Shown one piece after another: positions 51,915 through 60,492 of a DNA stretch of 64,000 nt. Position 1 is the first letter of the stretch, and each line of letters starts with the position of its first letter. The translations under genes and the position numbers were made by a program. The stretch is from Paenibacillus sp. E222. GTDB lineage: Bacteria > Bacillota > Bacilli > Paenibacillales > Paenibacillaceae. A model generated the notes under the pieces. The model was not told where the DNA came from, made no database searches, and saw only the letters and a list, made by a program, of their open reading frames with translations. The DNA is taken from positions 1,612,001-1,676,000 of the forward strand of contig NZ_CP058552.1 in NCBI RefSeq assembly GCF_013401555.1, written 5' to 3'.

Positions 51915-53573
51915 ATGACAGCATCGTTCTCGGCGGAAAAGCGTACGGAATATTTGGATCGGATGGCGAATGCACATTTTGACATATTGATTATTGGTGG
52001 GGGAATCACGGGAGCCGGGATTGCGCTCGATGCAGCTTCCCGCGGATTGAAGACAGCACTGGTGGAAATGCAGGATTTTGCGGCAGGCACATCCAGTCGT
52101 TCGACCAAACTGGTGCATGGCGGTCTACGGTATCTGAAGCAGTTTGAAGTGAAAATGGTGGCTGAGGTGGGACGGGAGCGAGCGGTGGTGTACGAGAATG
52201 GACCGCATGTGACGACACCCGAACCGATGCTGCTCCCCATCTATACGGCGGGTACCTTTGGCCGCTTCAGCACATCCATTGGCCTGATGGTGTATGACCG
52301 ACTTGCCGGAGTAAAACGTAGTGAACGACGTCAGATGTTAAAAGCCGGGGCCGTCTCAGACAGTGAACCTTTGCTGCGCAAGGACGGACTGCTGGGTGGT
52401 GGACGCTATGTGGAATACCGAACGGATGATGCCCGGCTTACCATGGAAGTGATGAAGGAAGCAGTACAGCGCGGTGCACAGGCCGTGAACTATGTAAAAG
52501 CAGCAGCATTCCTGAAGGATAATGGGGTTATTACAGGTATTCAGGCTGTGGACCAGATCAGCGGTCAATCTTATGATTTGCAGGCAACAAAGGTGATTAA
52601 TGCTTCCGGTCCATGGGTGGATGAGCTGCGCAAGATCGATGGTCCCCGCCAGGGCAAAACGTTGCAGATGACGAAAGGTATTCATCTGGTATTCGACGGT
52701 ACGCGGTTCCCGTTAAGGCAGGCTGTATATTTTGATACACCGGATGGACGAATGGTCTTTGCTGTTCCGAGGGATGGGAAAACCTATGTAGGAACCACAG
52801 ATACCGTCTTCGAAGATGATCCCGCACACCCGCTAATCTCCGAGGCAGACCGTGATTATGTCATCGATGCCGTCAACGGCATGTTTCCGGGTGTTCGGAT
52901 TCGAGCCGAGGACGTGGAGTCCGGTTGGGCAGGCGTGCGTCCGTTAATCCATGAGGAGGGTAAAGGGCCTTCCGAAATTTCGCGCAAGGACGAAGTGTGG
53001 GTAGCCCATTCGGGGTTGATCACGATTGCCGGGGGTAAATTAACAGGGTACCGGAAAATGGCCGAGATGGTTGTTGATCTCGCTGCTAGCCAATTGGAGC
53101 AGGAGACGGGGAGATCCGTTGGACCATGTATAACGAAAAAGATGCCGATCTCTGGAGGTCATGTTGGCGGTTCCGCCGGATTTGGTGCGTATGCTGAACG
53201 CAAGATTAAGGATGGCGTCGCACTTGGACTTGATCGATCTGCTGCTGAGCGATTAGCACGAGTATATGGTTCCAATGTGGACGCATTGTATGAGCGGATG
53301 CCTGATCCGCGGGCAAAGGCCGAGCTGCATGCTATGCCACAGGAACTGCTGCTAATGCTGCGTTATGCCATTGACGAGGAGATGGCTGTGACACCGGCGG
53401 ACTTTTTTGTGAGACGCACCGGAGACCTGTTTTTCCGCATTGACGAAGTCCGTCAGTATAAGGCAGCGGTTATTCAGTATATGGCTGAACGCCTGGATTG
53501 GCCGGAGGAACAAGCGATACGGTTTGCGAATGAACTGGATCAGCTGCTCTGGGAAGCATCGGGCAAAATGTAA
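51915..53573 (+). CDS. glpD: Aerobic glycerol-3-phosphate dehydrogenase GlpD
   Basis: A 552-residue FAD-dependent, membrane-associated enzyme that oxidises glycerol-3-phosphate to DHAP and passes electrons to quinone. The FAD-binding N-terminus IIGGGITGAGIALDAASRG is followed by FAAGTSSRSTKLVHGGLRYL, VRPLIHEEGKGPSEISRKDE and GLITIAGGKLTGYRKMAE; the C-terminal domain (DAO_C) contains EEMAVTPADFFVRRTG. I chose ATG 51915 with GGGAGGG 6 nt upstream, not the ATG at 51900 that overlaps it. Regulated by the leader attenuator. Confidence 0.95.
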   Translation: MTASFSAEKRTEYLDRMANAHFDILIIGGGITGAGIALDAASRGLKTALVEMQDFAAGTSSRSTKLVHGGLRYLKQFEVKMVAEVGRERAVVYENGPHVTTPEPMLLPIYTAGTFGRFSTSIGLMVYDRLAGVKRSERRQMLKAGAVSDSEPLLRKDGLLGGGRYVEYRTDDARLTMEVMKEAVQRGAQAVNYVKAAAFLKDNGVITGIQAVDQISGQSYDLQATKVINASGPWVDELRKIDGPRQGKTLQMTKGIHLVFDGTRFPLRQAVYFDTPDGRMVFAVPRDGKTYVGTTDTVFEDDPAHPLISEADRDYVIDAVNGMFPGVRIRAEDVESGWAGVRPLIHEEGKGPSEISRKDEVWVAHSGLITIAGGKLTGYRKMAEMVVDLAASQLEQETGRSVGPCITKKMPISGGHVGGSAGFGAYAERKIKDGVALGLDRSAAERLARVYGSNVDALYERMPDPRAKAELHAMPQELLLMLRYAIDEEMAVTPADFFVRRTGDLFFRIDEVRQYKAAVIQYMAERLDWPEEQAIRFANELDQLLWEASGKM

Positions 53574-53641
53574 TGCAGGATTTCGCATCTGGGGGTCGAA
53601 TGGAACATGTAAGCGTGTAACAAGGAGAGGGGATTACATCT

Positions 53642-54646
53642 ATGACTTTACAGATTGGCATCATTGGAACAGGTTGGTTCAGCAAGGTACATGCAGATAT
53701 TCTGGCACGAATGGAAGGCGTTCGTGTAGCAGCTGTCTGTGGAACAACGCTGGAGAAGGCGGAGGCTATGGCTTCCGTCTATGATGCTGTTGGCTACGGT
53801 GAACTTGAACATATGCTGGATGGTGAAAAGCTGGATGCAGTCTATATCTGTGTGCCTCCGATGTCTCATGGATCGATTGAAACTGAATTGATTCGTCGGG
53901 GTATCCCGTTCCTGGTGGAGAAACCGCTAAGTACAGGCATGGATATCCCTCGTCAGGTGCTGGATCAGGTACAAAAGTCTGGATTGTTGACCTCGGTAGG
54001 TTATCATTTCCGTTATCAGGAGGCTGCACTGGTACTGAAAGAAGCGATGAAAGAGCAGACCGTCGGCATGGCGCTTGGGCGCTGGATGGGCGGAATGCCA
54101 GGAGTCGCCTGGTGGCGCCGTCAGGAAGGCTCCGGGGGACAGTTTGTGGAACAGACGACCCATATCGTGGATTTGCTGCGGTATTGTGCGGGTGAAGTGA
54201 CAGAGGTATACGCTGTAGCGGCCCAACGCAGTATGCATGAAAAGCATGAGCATGTCACGGTAGCTGATGTGGCGAATGTAACGCTTAAGCTGGAGAATGG
54301 AGCGATCGCAAGCATTGCCAACACCTGCCTGCTGCCAGATGGTGAGGGCGGTGCAGGGCTCCAGTTCTACACGGATGCCGGAGTATGGGACTGGACACCT
54401 GAACGTCTTCTTCTGCCAAGTGCTGCCCCTCATGCGATGGCAGGTCTGGAGATTCCCGCAGGGCATAACCCGTATGAGCGGGAAAATGAAGCGTTTATTC
54501 ACGCCCTTCGTACCGGAGATCGTTCACGGATTTTGTCCGATTATGCGGATGCCTGCCGTACGCAGGAAATTACAACGGCGGCATTGGTGTCGGCAGATTC
54601 GGGATTGCCGGTACAGCTTCAGCCATCCAAACACCTCTCGCATTAA
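53642..54646 (+). CDS. Gfo/Idh/MocA family NAD(P)-dependent oxidoreductase
   Basis: A 334-residue enzyme. The Rossmann N-terminus (GIIGTGWFSKVHADILARM), the nicotinamide-proximal VEKPLS motif (FLVEKPLSTG), GYHFRYQEAA and the substrate-side GGQFVEQTTHIVDLLRYCAG fit the family. The catalytic His is in the HIVDLLRY stretch. The substrate (inositol, sugar acid or amino sugar) is not predictable. AAGGAGAGGGG precedes the ATG. It follows glpD by 68 bp and ends at a strong bidirectional terminator. Confidence 0.88.
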   Translation: MTLQIGIIGTGWFSKVHADILARMEGVRVAAVCGTTLEKAEAMASVYDAVGYGELEHMLDGEKLDAVYICVPPMSHGSIETELIRRGIPFLVEKPLSTGMDIPRQVLDQVQKSGLLTSVGYHFRYQEAALVLKEAMKEQTVGMALGRWMGGMPGVAWWRRQEGSGGQFVEQTTHIVDLLRYCAGEVTEVYAVAAQRSMHEKHEHVTVADVANVTLKLENGAIASIANTCLLPDGEGGAGLQFYTDAGVWDWTPERLLLPSAAPHAMAGLEIPAGHNPYERENEAFIHALRTGDRSRILSDYADACRTQEITTAALVSADSGLPVQLQPSKHLSH

Positions 54647-54685
54647 TCCTTTTTATAACTTAAACAAGAAATATAAATGCGTGAA

Positions 54686-54738
54686 AAAGACGCCTGAATC
54701 TGGACTGATCCGAAGATCAGTTCAATTCAGGCGTCTTT
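54686..54738. terminator. Bidirectional terminator between oxidoreductase and HxlR gene
   Basis: A 14-bp perfect stem (54686-54699 with 54725-54738), extended inward by CTGATC/GATCAG. T-rich on the plus side and, via the A-run at 54684-54688, on the minus side, so it ends both convergent genes. Confidence 0.9.
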
Positions 54739-54763
54739 GTGTTGTACATGAATCAGAATCTGG

Positions 54764-55102
54764 CTACTTAGTAGACTGCTGCTGTTTCAACCAGTCTGAG
54801 GACCAGTTGTAAATCTGATTGATGACGGGTTCAATAGCTCTGCCTTTGGGCGTCAATTCATACTCTACGCGAGGCGGAATTTCAGGATACATATGCCGGG
54901 TTACGATACCTTCCATTTCCATTTCCTTCAGACGTTCGGATAACAACCGACCGCTAATCGCCATTTCTGCTTCCAGCTCTGTGAATCGTTTGGGTCCGGA
55001 TAACAGTTGGTACATGATGAGCAGCACCCATTTCTTACCGATGATATCCATGGCCTGAGTAATGAGACAAGGACTTGGTGATTTTACTTTTCTCAGCTTC
55101 AA
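54764..55102 (-). CDS. HxlR/DUF24 family redox-type transcriptional regulator (YodB/CatR-like)
   Basis: A 112-residue winged-helix protein with one conserved N-terminal Cys (C12: SPSPCLITQAMDIIGKKW), as in YodB and CatR, which sense quinones and diamide by disulfide or alkylation. Rest: LLIMYQLLSGPKRFTELEAE, ISGRLLSERLKEMEMEGIV, EIPPRVEYELTPKGRAIEPV. I chose TTG 55102 with GAGGTGA 5 nt upstream; the GTG at 55111 lies too close to that site. It is divergent from doxX. The doxX and ribA promoters share an operator pattern, so this regulator may control both. Confidence 0.85.
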   Translation of the reverse strand: MKLRKVKSPSPCLITQAMDIIGKKWVLLIMYQLLSGPKRFTELEAEMAISGRLLSERLKEMEMEGIVTRHMYPEIPPRVEYELTPKGRAIEPVINQIYNWSSDWLKQQQSTK

Positions 55103-55205
55103 CGTGTTCACCTCGATTCAATTAAGTATGGATGGATTTCCTCGTATATATAAAAGTGCGTGGCTTTCTGCCGCTCTGACCAAAGTAAGGGACAATGAAG
55201 TCAAC

Positions 55206-55232
55206 ATGTTACTACAAAATGTACTGTAACAT
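55206..55232. promoter_or_regulatory. Inverted repeat in the HxlR-doxX divergent region
   Basis: ATGTTAC (55206-55212) and GTAACAT (55226-55232) are exact inverse copies 13 bp apart. They lie on the HxlR side of the 368-bp divergent region and contain the same GTTAC core as the half-sites near doxX. Confidence 0.5.
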
Positions 55233-55268
55233 ACCTTTTGTATGTATTATACACTATTCGTCAAAAAA

Positions 55269-55317
55269 TTACTTGAATAAATAATGTTATTATTATATAC
55301 TCACTTCATAAAAGTAA
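55269..55317 (+). promoter_or_regulatory. doxX promoter with HxlR-type half-sites
   Basis: TTGAAT (55273-55278) and TATACT (55296-55301) are 17 bp apart. TTACTT (55269-55274) overlaps the -35, and AAAGTAA (55311-55317) lies 42 bp later, just after the start site. The positions match the ribA promoter base for base. Confidence 0.65.
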
Positions 55318-55470
55318 GTTAATGATTATTAATATGTATAATATCAGCACATATCAATTTCGCAGTGCAAATTACCCATTTTAAAAATAGAGTTACGTTG
55401 TAACTTTTACATAGATTGCTTTTTATACAACAGATGGATATGGACATTCACTTTCAGGAGGATTATACAT

Positions 55471-55857
55471 ATGAACAAAGGCATAAGAATTTTAGGATAT
55501 ATTGCGTTGGTTGTGCTTGCAGGTATGTTTGTAATGGCAGGCTTAAACAAGGTTAGTGGAGCAGAGATGATGGTACAGACTTTCGAAGGTTTCTCCTATC
55601 CTATATGGACGATGTATCTCATTGGTGCAGTAGAGCTGCTCAGTGCGGTGGGTCTGTTGATTCCACGTACTCGTATTCTGGCTTCAGGCGTATTGACGTT
55701 CATTCTGATTGGTGCTGTGGGGAGTCATCTAATTTACGGGCAATATACGGCTGTTCCTTTCCCGGCGGTATTGCTGGTTGCCAACATTGTCGTTCTGATT
55801 ATGGGGATGCGTAAACTGGAAGCAGAAGAAATGGATATGGATCTCGTGCAGGTCTAA
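55471..55857 (+). CDS. DoxX family membrane protein (CatD-like)
   Basis: A 128-residue protein with four hydrophobic helices (GYIALVVLAGMFVMAGLNK, MYLIGAVELLSAVGLLIP, VLTFILIGAVGSHLIYG, AVLLVANIVVLIMGMR). DoxX/DoxD-type proteins act in membrane redox metabolism; CatD of B. subtilis is one and is controlled by the HxlR-type CatR. The HxlR gene is divergent, with shared operators. AGGAGG precedes the ATG. Confidence 0.88.
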   Translation: MNKGIRILGYIALVVLAGMFVMAGLNKVSGAEMMVQTFEGFSYPIWTMYLIGAVELLSAVGLLIPRTRILASGVLTFILIGAVGSHLIYGQYTAVPFPAVLLVANIVVLIMGMRKLEAEEMDMDLVQV

Positions 55858-55896
55858 GAGTTTGATTGATTTGGATTCAAATGTTCCAATATGAAG

Positions 55897-55934
55897 AAGA
55901 TGACCACTGCAATGGAGCGGTAGTCATCTTTTTT
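55897..55934 (+). terminator. Intrinsic terminator of doxX
   Basis: AAGATGAC-ACTGC pairs with GCGGT-GTCATCTT (small internal bulges), followed by TTTTTT. The stem is also near the end of the convergent AlkD-like gene. Confidence 0.85.
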
Positions 55935-55974
55935 ATTATCGAAGGGGCTGTCCCTCGAAAGGAATGCTTTGAGA

Positions 55975-56811
55975 TTACAGGCTTCTTTGGCCACGGGTGA
56001 TAATCCGCAGCGTATGCTTGGTATCCGATTGCTCGATCCAGGTGTCGCACACCTGACGAACCCAATCCGGGTTGGTTTTGGCGGCGTCGTTCAGCCAGTT
56101 GCTGACAGAGTCCTGTACATATTTATGAGCATCAGAGTTCACATGGTTCAGCAGAGGCAGAGCTATCGCAGGGTTTTCTTTCAACTCCTGAATATGTTTG
56201 GCCCACACACCGTGCGGTCTTGTCGATTCTATGGCAAACCGCCGAACCAGTGGGTCGGGATCGATCGCCCAGTCCATGAGAAACGCCAGCGCTTCCGACA
56301 ATTCAGCCGTAATCGGCTGTCGAACAGCCATCCAGGCAATTTCTCGTACACCAAAGTGATGATCTGCGGCAAAGGGACGGATACGATCCAGTTTTTCAAT
56401 CAAGCTTAAGCGGGAATCCAATCCGATGATATAGGCTGCCCAGCAGCGTACACTGTCTGAACGGTGCTCTGCAAAGGAACGAAAATGACGTACTCGCTCC
56501 TTTTCCTCCATTCGTTCCAGAAGGTTGAGCCAGTTCGCGGCGATGGTCGGAATGATTTTCATGATTCGCTGCTCATTCATCTGTGTTAGCTGTTCCTTCA
56601 TTTCCCGGGTATCGACATCCATTCCCCGTTCATGAGCGACCTGCTGAAAAAGGAGAATGTGATCAACGGCGAGCCACTCCGTCAAATTTACGGATTCGAT
56701 ATGCCCCGATTGAAGTAGGTTGCGGATATGATCCGGGATCTCAATCCCTTTACGGGCGCCTTTGCGAAGCAGAACATCCTCGGGTATATGCAGTTCTTTC
56801 TGTACATCCAT
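55975..56811 (-). CDS. DNA alkylation repair-like HEAT-repeat protein (AlkD/COG4335)
   Basis: A 278-residue all-helical HEAT-like protein: GVREIAWMAVRQPITAELSE, FLMDWAIDPDPLVRRFAIES, ALPLLNHVNSDAHKYVQDSV, NWLNDAAKTNPDWVRQVCD. AlkD-type proteins excise bulky or cationic alkylated purines without base flipping. The N-terminal half is less typical. AAGGAGGAG precedes the ATG. It is transcribed toward the doxX terminator; the gene upstream encodes a Crp/Fnr protein, 79 bp away. Confidence 0.75.
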   Translation of the reverse strand: MDVQKELHIPEDVLLRKGARKGIEIPDHIRNLLQSGHIESVNLTEWLAVDHILLFQQVAHERGMDVDTREMKEQLTQMNEQRIMKIIPTIAANWLNLLERMEEKERVRHFRSFAEHRSDSVRCWAAYIIGLDSRLSLIEKLDRIRPFAADHHFGVREIAWMAVRQPITAELSEALAFLMDWAIDPDPLVRRFAIESTRPHGVWAKHIQELKENPAIALPLLNHVNSDAHKYVQDSVSNWLNDAAKTNPDWVRQVCDTWIEQSDTKHTLRIITRGQRSL

Positions 56812-56890
56812 CGCCGTACTCCTCCTTGCATGTATGTGGATTCATCATCTACACGATACAATTGGCAGCAGGATAGAGATGTAATGTGGC

Positions 56891-57586
56891 TTACAACTGG
56901 GTGTTAGCTGTGCATGAAGCGGATAGTTCATTACGATGCAGAGCGACGGATTTGAATCCGGTACGAATACGGCCAACCCGTGCAAGATCTTGCAGGGCAA
57001 CACTGACAGACTCACGCGTGGCCCCAGCCATCCAGGCAATCTCCTGATGGGTCAGTACAAGGTTGATCCGACCATAATCTCCTTCGTTCACCCACCCCAT
57101 CTGATCCGCCAGTCGAGTAAGATTATGCATAATTTTGTCATGCAGATTACCCAAGGCCAGCTGTTGTGTCAATGCACTCATGCCCTTGATCCGTTCGCTG
57201 AGTACTTTCATCAGATTCAACATAAACTCGGGGTGTTCAATCAGAAATTGTTCGAAACGCTGCCTGTTCATCAGGCAAATATCGCATTCCTCCAGGGTTT
57301 CGATATATACGGAACGTGTGCCAAGTGAAATGCCGTTCATTTCCCCAAACACATTTCCTTCCTTCAAAATATCGAGAGTAAACTGTTTCCCTTCTTCCGA
57401 TAATGTGTACAGGCGGACTTTCCCTTTTTTCACAAAATAAAAACCTTCCGAATATGTATCCGGTGTCTGGATCAGCGTATTCCTGGCCAAGGTCGTGATG
57501 GACGTCATGCTGTCCATTTCGATCAGGTCTGCCTCGGACAAAGAGGACATCAGATTGAATTGTGATAAATAGAGGATTTTATCCAT
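56891..57586 (-). CDS. Crp/Fnr family transcriptional regulator
   Basis: A 231-residue protein. The cyclic-nucleotide-binding-like beta barrel (GFYFVKKGKVRLYTLSEEGK, TLDILKEGNVFGEMNGISLG) is followed by a long dimer helix and an HTH (LTHQEIAWMAGATRESVSVA, LQDLARVGRIRTG). There is no Fe-S cysteine cluster, so it is not an Fnr-type sensor. I chose ATG 57586 (MDKILYLSQF) with AAGGAATGCT upstream; the frame opens further up. The TGTGA-N6-TCAC boxes before cydA fit the family's usual sites. Confidence 0.85.
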   Translation of the reverse strand: MDKILYLSQFNLMSSLSEADLIEMDSMTSITTLARNTLIQTPDTYSEGFYFVKKGKVRLYTLSEEGKQFTLDILKEGNVFGEMNGISLGTRSVYIETLEECDICLMNRQRFEQFLIEHPEFMLNLMKVLSERIKGMSALTQQLALGNLHDKIMHNLTRLADQMGWVNEGDYGRINLVLTHQEIAWMAGATRESVSVALQDLARVGRIRTGFKSVALHRNELSASCTANTQL

Positions 57587-57615
57587 AGCATTCCTTTCCC
57601 TTACCGAATGAAAAT

Positions 57616-57651
57616 AAAAAAAAGAAGAACCCACGGAGTTCAACGGGTTCT
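57616..57651 (-). terminator. Minus-strand terminator after the AbrB-like gene
   Basis: AGAACCC (57626-57632) pairs with GGGTTCT (57645-57651); on the minus strand it is followed by a T-rich run (A-run 57614-57625). It separates the AbrB-like gene from the Crp/Fnr gene. Confidence 0.65.
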
Positions 57652-57713
57652 CTTGCAACGGGACTTCTTGAAACGGAAGGTCTCCTGATTATAAATAATC
57701 GAATTAATTCCTA

Positions 57714-58232
57714 TTATAGTAGTTTTTTAAGTTGGGAGACGCGTCCTTGGCTAATGCCAAGCTTTTCCGCAATTTGCTGTTGAGCCAAACCGGGATTCTG
57801 TTCAACGATTTCCTTCATTTGTTGCAGCATGCGTGCCGTCTTCGGCCGCAGGTCCGGGTACTCTTGGTTGGCAGCTGTAGCCCCTTCTTCCCATGCGGGA
57901 GACGAGACTGTGGCGGATTCGGTAGCAGGACGCTCCACGGGTGCAGGAGCCTGTTTGTTCTGAGGAACGAACCATTCGGGAGTGTCATCCGGGTGTTTTA
58001 ATTGAATTGCACACGTCCGGCAGATGAATTGCTCTTTGAAATACATTTCCGTATCCACATCACCGCAAAACACACACAACGTTGATTTGTACTTTCTCAA
58101 AATCAACTCTTTCCCTTCAATGAAAAACTCGAGCGGATCGCCGATATGGATTTCCATCGTATCCCGCATTTCTTTGGGAAGGACAATTCGTCCAAGGCGG
58201 TCCAGAGATCTCTTCATTCCGGTTCTTTTCAT
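57714..58232 (-). CDS. AbrB-family regulator fused to zinc-ribbon-like segment and C-terminal HTH
   Basis: A 172-residue protein with three parts. Residues 1-50 form a SpoVT/AbrB swapped-hairpin domain (LDRLGRIVLPKEMRDTMEI, IGDPLEFFIEGKELILRK). Residues 53-75 hold two CxxC pairs (CVFCGDV, CRTC), a probable zinc site. After a Pro/Ala-rich linker, the last ~45 residues form a helix-turn-helix (QQQIAEKLGISQGRVSQLKK). GGGGGAG precedes the ATG. B. subtilis AbrB lacks both the zinc and the HTH part, so this is an unusual domain combination, although similar proteins may exist in Paenibacillus. Confidence 0.8.
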   Translation of the reverse strand: MKRTGMKRSLDRLGRIVLPKEMRDTMEIHIGDPLEFFIEGKELILRKYKSTLCVFCGDVDTEMYFKEQFICRTCAIQLKHPDDTPEWFVPQNKQAPAPVERPATESATVSSPAWEEGATAANQEYPDLRPKTARMLQQMKEIVEQNPGLAQQQIAEKLGISQGRVSQLKKLL

Positions 58233-58337
58233 CGCATCTCCCCCGCAATATTCACAATTAAAACCTGTCCTTATTGTAAGGAAGAAAGGGCTTTAATACA
58301 ACAATAATATTTCAAGAAATAGGGTTAATTCCATCTA

Positions 58338-59018
58338 TTATGGGAAAATAAGTTTAGATAGTAGGGGTGCAACCGCCAATGTGAACAATGCAGCCAGTAC
58401 CATGGAGATGCTGGAGATGCTTCCAGTCAGTGAACTGAGCTCAAATGCTTTGGATGTGCCTGTTCCGTGGGCACCGGTTCCAAGCAGCGTACCACGTGCA
58501 ATCTCGCCATCAATACGCAGCATTTTTACAATGGATGGCCCCATAATCGCCCCCAGCAGACCGGTCATGATGACAAAAACCGCGGTAACGGCCGGAATGC
58601 CTCCAATGGTAGCCGATACGTTCATCGCAATAGGGGTCGTGATCGATCTCGGAATCAGACTATGAATGAGTCCGGAGTCGAGGCGCAGCCATTTGGCGAG
58701 CAGGGCAGACGAGAGGACCGCTACCACGGAGCCTGTCATAACGCTGAAGACGATCTCGGAAATATGTTTTTTGAGTACATGGAAAAACGTATAAAGCGGT
58801 ATGGCGAAGGCCACCGTTGCCGGTTGAAGCAGCAAACTTAGCCATTTACCACCACTGCTGTAGGCAGCGTAATCCGTACCTGTTGCGAGCAGCACACCGA
58901 CGACAAGAAGTGGCGTAATCAGCAGCGGAGACAGATACACTTTGGGAAGGTTGCGATACATGCGTTTGGCGACCCAGTAAATACCGACGGTTAACAAGAG
59001 ACAGAGGAACCCAATCAT
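58338..59018 (-). CDS. cidB: CidB/LrgB family membrane protein
   Basis: A 226-residue membrane protein of the LrgB family (YwbG in B. subtilis). Hallmarks: SITTPIAMNVSATIGGIPA, GLLGAIMGPSIVKMLRI, GTGAHGTGTSKAFEL, and about seven hydrophobic helices. It acts with the CidA holin-like protein in autolysis or in pyruvate/acetate overflow. Its ATG overlaps the CidA stop (ATGA), and the operon is divergent from a LysR gene. Confidence 0.9.
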   Translation of the reverse strand: MIGFLCLLLTVGIYWVAKRMYRNLPKVYLSPLLITPLLVVGVLLATGTDYAAYSSGGKWLSLLLQPATVAFAIPLYTFFHVLKKHISEIVFSVMTGSVVAVLSSALLAKWLRLDSGLIHSLIPRSITTPIAMNVSATIGGIPAVTAVFVIMTGLLGAIMGPSIVKMLRIDGEIARGTLLGTGAHGTGTSKAFELSSLTGSISSISMVLAALFTLAVAPLLSKLIFP

Positions 59019-59386
59019 CCGGTGTGACGCTCCTTTCGTTTGGCGATTCGGGTGGCAACAAGGCCCGTACAGGCCATGACCAGAAATGTGCTAAGCAGAA
59101 CAATAAATAGAATTTGCAATCCGTCTTGCTCCAGCATGGGCATGTAGTTCATAATTCCAACGGCTGACGGGATGAAGAACAGCAGCAGCTCACCGAGCAG
59201 CCAGGCGGCTCCAATTTCGATCCAGCGCAGCTTCACGACATGGGTCTGAAGCAAAATGAACAGTACGATCATGCCAAGTATGGAACCTGGTATAGGTAGA
59301 TGGAGAGCACGGGCCAACTGGTCCATGAGCAGTGAAAAGGCCATCAAGAGCGCAACTTGCAAAATGCCAAGGCCCCATTTCTTCAC
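59015..59386 (-). CDS. cidA: CidA/LrgA family holin-like protein
   Basis: A 123-residue membrane protein with four helices (ILQVALLMAFSLLMDQLARA, LHLPIPGSILGMIVLFILLQ, LLGELLLFFIPSAVGIM, ILFIVLLSTFLVMACTGLVA). I chose GTG 59386 (VKKWGLG) with AAGGAGGGA 5 nt upstream; the frame opens earlier without a match. It pairs with CidB and is divergent from the LysR-type CidR, 157 bp away. Confidence 0.9.
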   Translation of the reverse strand: MKKWGLGILQVALLMAFSLLMDQLARALHLPIPGSILGMIVLFILLQTHVVKLRWIEIGAAWLLGELLLFFIPSAVGIMNYMPMLEQDGLQILFIVLLSTFLVMACTGLVATRIAKRKERHTG

Positions 59387-59543
59387 TTCAATCCCTCCTT
59401 GTATAATGAACGTGATGATTTTGAGTTGTTTATGAAAATGTTTCACTTGATATCACAAATTTTACATCGCATTCTTTCATGAGTAAAATGCATATTAAGA
59501 ATGTTTACCATTCCATTTATCTATGAGAGACGGGGATCAGACG

Positions 59544-60428
59544 ATGGATATCCGCCATTTGCAATATTTTCTGGAAGTCGCTCGGCAGCAAAGCTTCACC
59601 AAAGCGGCCGAAGTGCTGTTCATTACACAACCGACCATTAGTAAAACCGTCAAAAGCTTGGAAGACGAATTGGGCGTAACGCTGCTGGATCGGTATGGCA
59701 AGAAGGTAGCGCTGACGGATGCTGGGCATGTCTTTTTCCGGCAGGCGCTGGAGATTGAAAAGTCATTCCGCAGCTTATCGTCCGAGCTGGACGATCTAAT
59801 GAATCTGAAGAAAGGACATCTTCGGATTGGTCTGCCACCGATGGTGGGGTCCAGCTTTTTCCCAATGATTATCGGTGAGTTTCACAAAGCCTATCCGCAG
59901 GTGACCATTCAGCTGTTCGAGGATGGTGCGAAAAAAGTGGAGGCCGACGTGATCAGCGGTGCACTGGATATTGGTGTTGCCGTTCTTCCGACGGTGGATG
60001 AATTGGTGGATCATTTTGTTTTTGTAAAAGAGAAGCTGAATCTGCTCGTACATCCTTCGCACCCGCTTGCGGGTAAAGAGTCGATCGCGCTGCGTGAACT
60101 GGAGCATGACTCATTTGTGCTGTTCCGGGAGGATTTTGCGCTGCATGACCGGATTATCGCCGCTTGTCAGCATGTGGGATTTCAACCTCGGGTAGTGTAT
60201 GAGAGCTCCCAGTGGGATCTGCTCAGTGCGATGGTAGCGGCCAATCTGGGCGTGGCGTTGCTGCCAGAGACGATCTGCCGTGAGGTGGATCATATGCGTG
60301 TGCGCATTATACCCGTGATGGAACCTGTGATTCCTTGGCAGCTCGGCATGATCTGGCGGAAAGACCGATATTTATCCTTCGCAACCCGGGAGTGGATCAG
60401 TTTTACACAGTCCATGCTGAGTGAGTAA
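59544..60428 (+). CDS. cidR: LysR family regulator CidR (YwbI-like)
   Basis: A 294-residue LysR protein. HTH: MDIRHLQYFLEVARQQSFTK, AAEVLFITQPTISKTVKSLE; then a periplasmic-binding-like sensor domain (LRIGLPPMVGSSFFPMII, DIGVAVLPTVDEL, VAANLGVALLPETIC). CidR activates cidAB in response to acetate/pyruvate. I chose ATG 59544 (MDIRHLQYF) with GGGGA upstream, not the ATG at 59523. It is divergent from cidA. Confidence 0.88.
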   Translation: MDIRHLQYFLEVARQQSFTKAAEVLFITQPTISKTVKSLEDELGVTLLDRYGKKVALTDAGHVFFRQALEIEKSFRSLSSELDDLMNLKKGHLRIGLPPMVGSSFFPMIIGEFHKAYPQVTIQLFEDGAKKVEADVISGALDIGVAVLPTVDELVDHFVFVKEKLNLLVHPSHPLAGKESIALRELEHDSFVLFREDFALHDRIIAACQHVGFQPRVVYESSQWDLLSAMVAANLGVALLPETICREVDHMRVRIIPVMEPVIPWQLGMIWRKDRYLSFATREWISFTQSMLSE

Positions 60429-60492
60429 ACTCTTTTGTTGACCCCGGATCGTTGTTACAATGGAAGCATAATTATAGTGGAGGTGTACGAAC

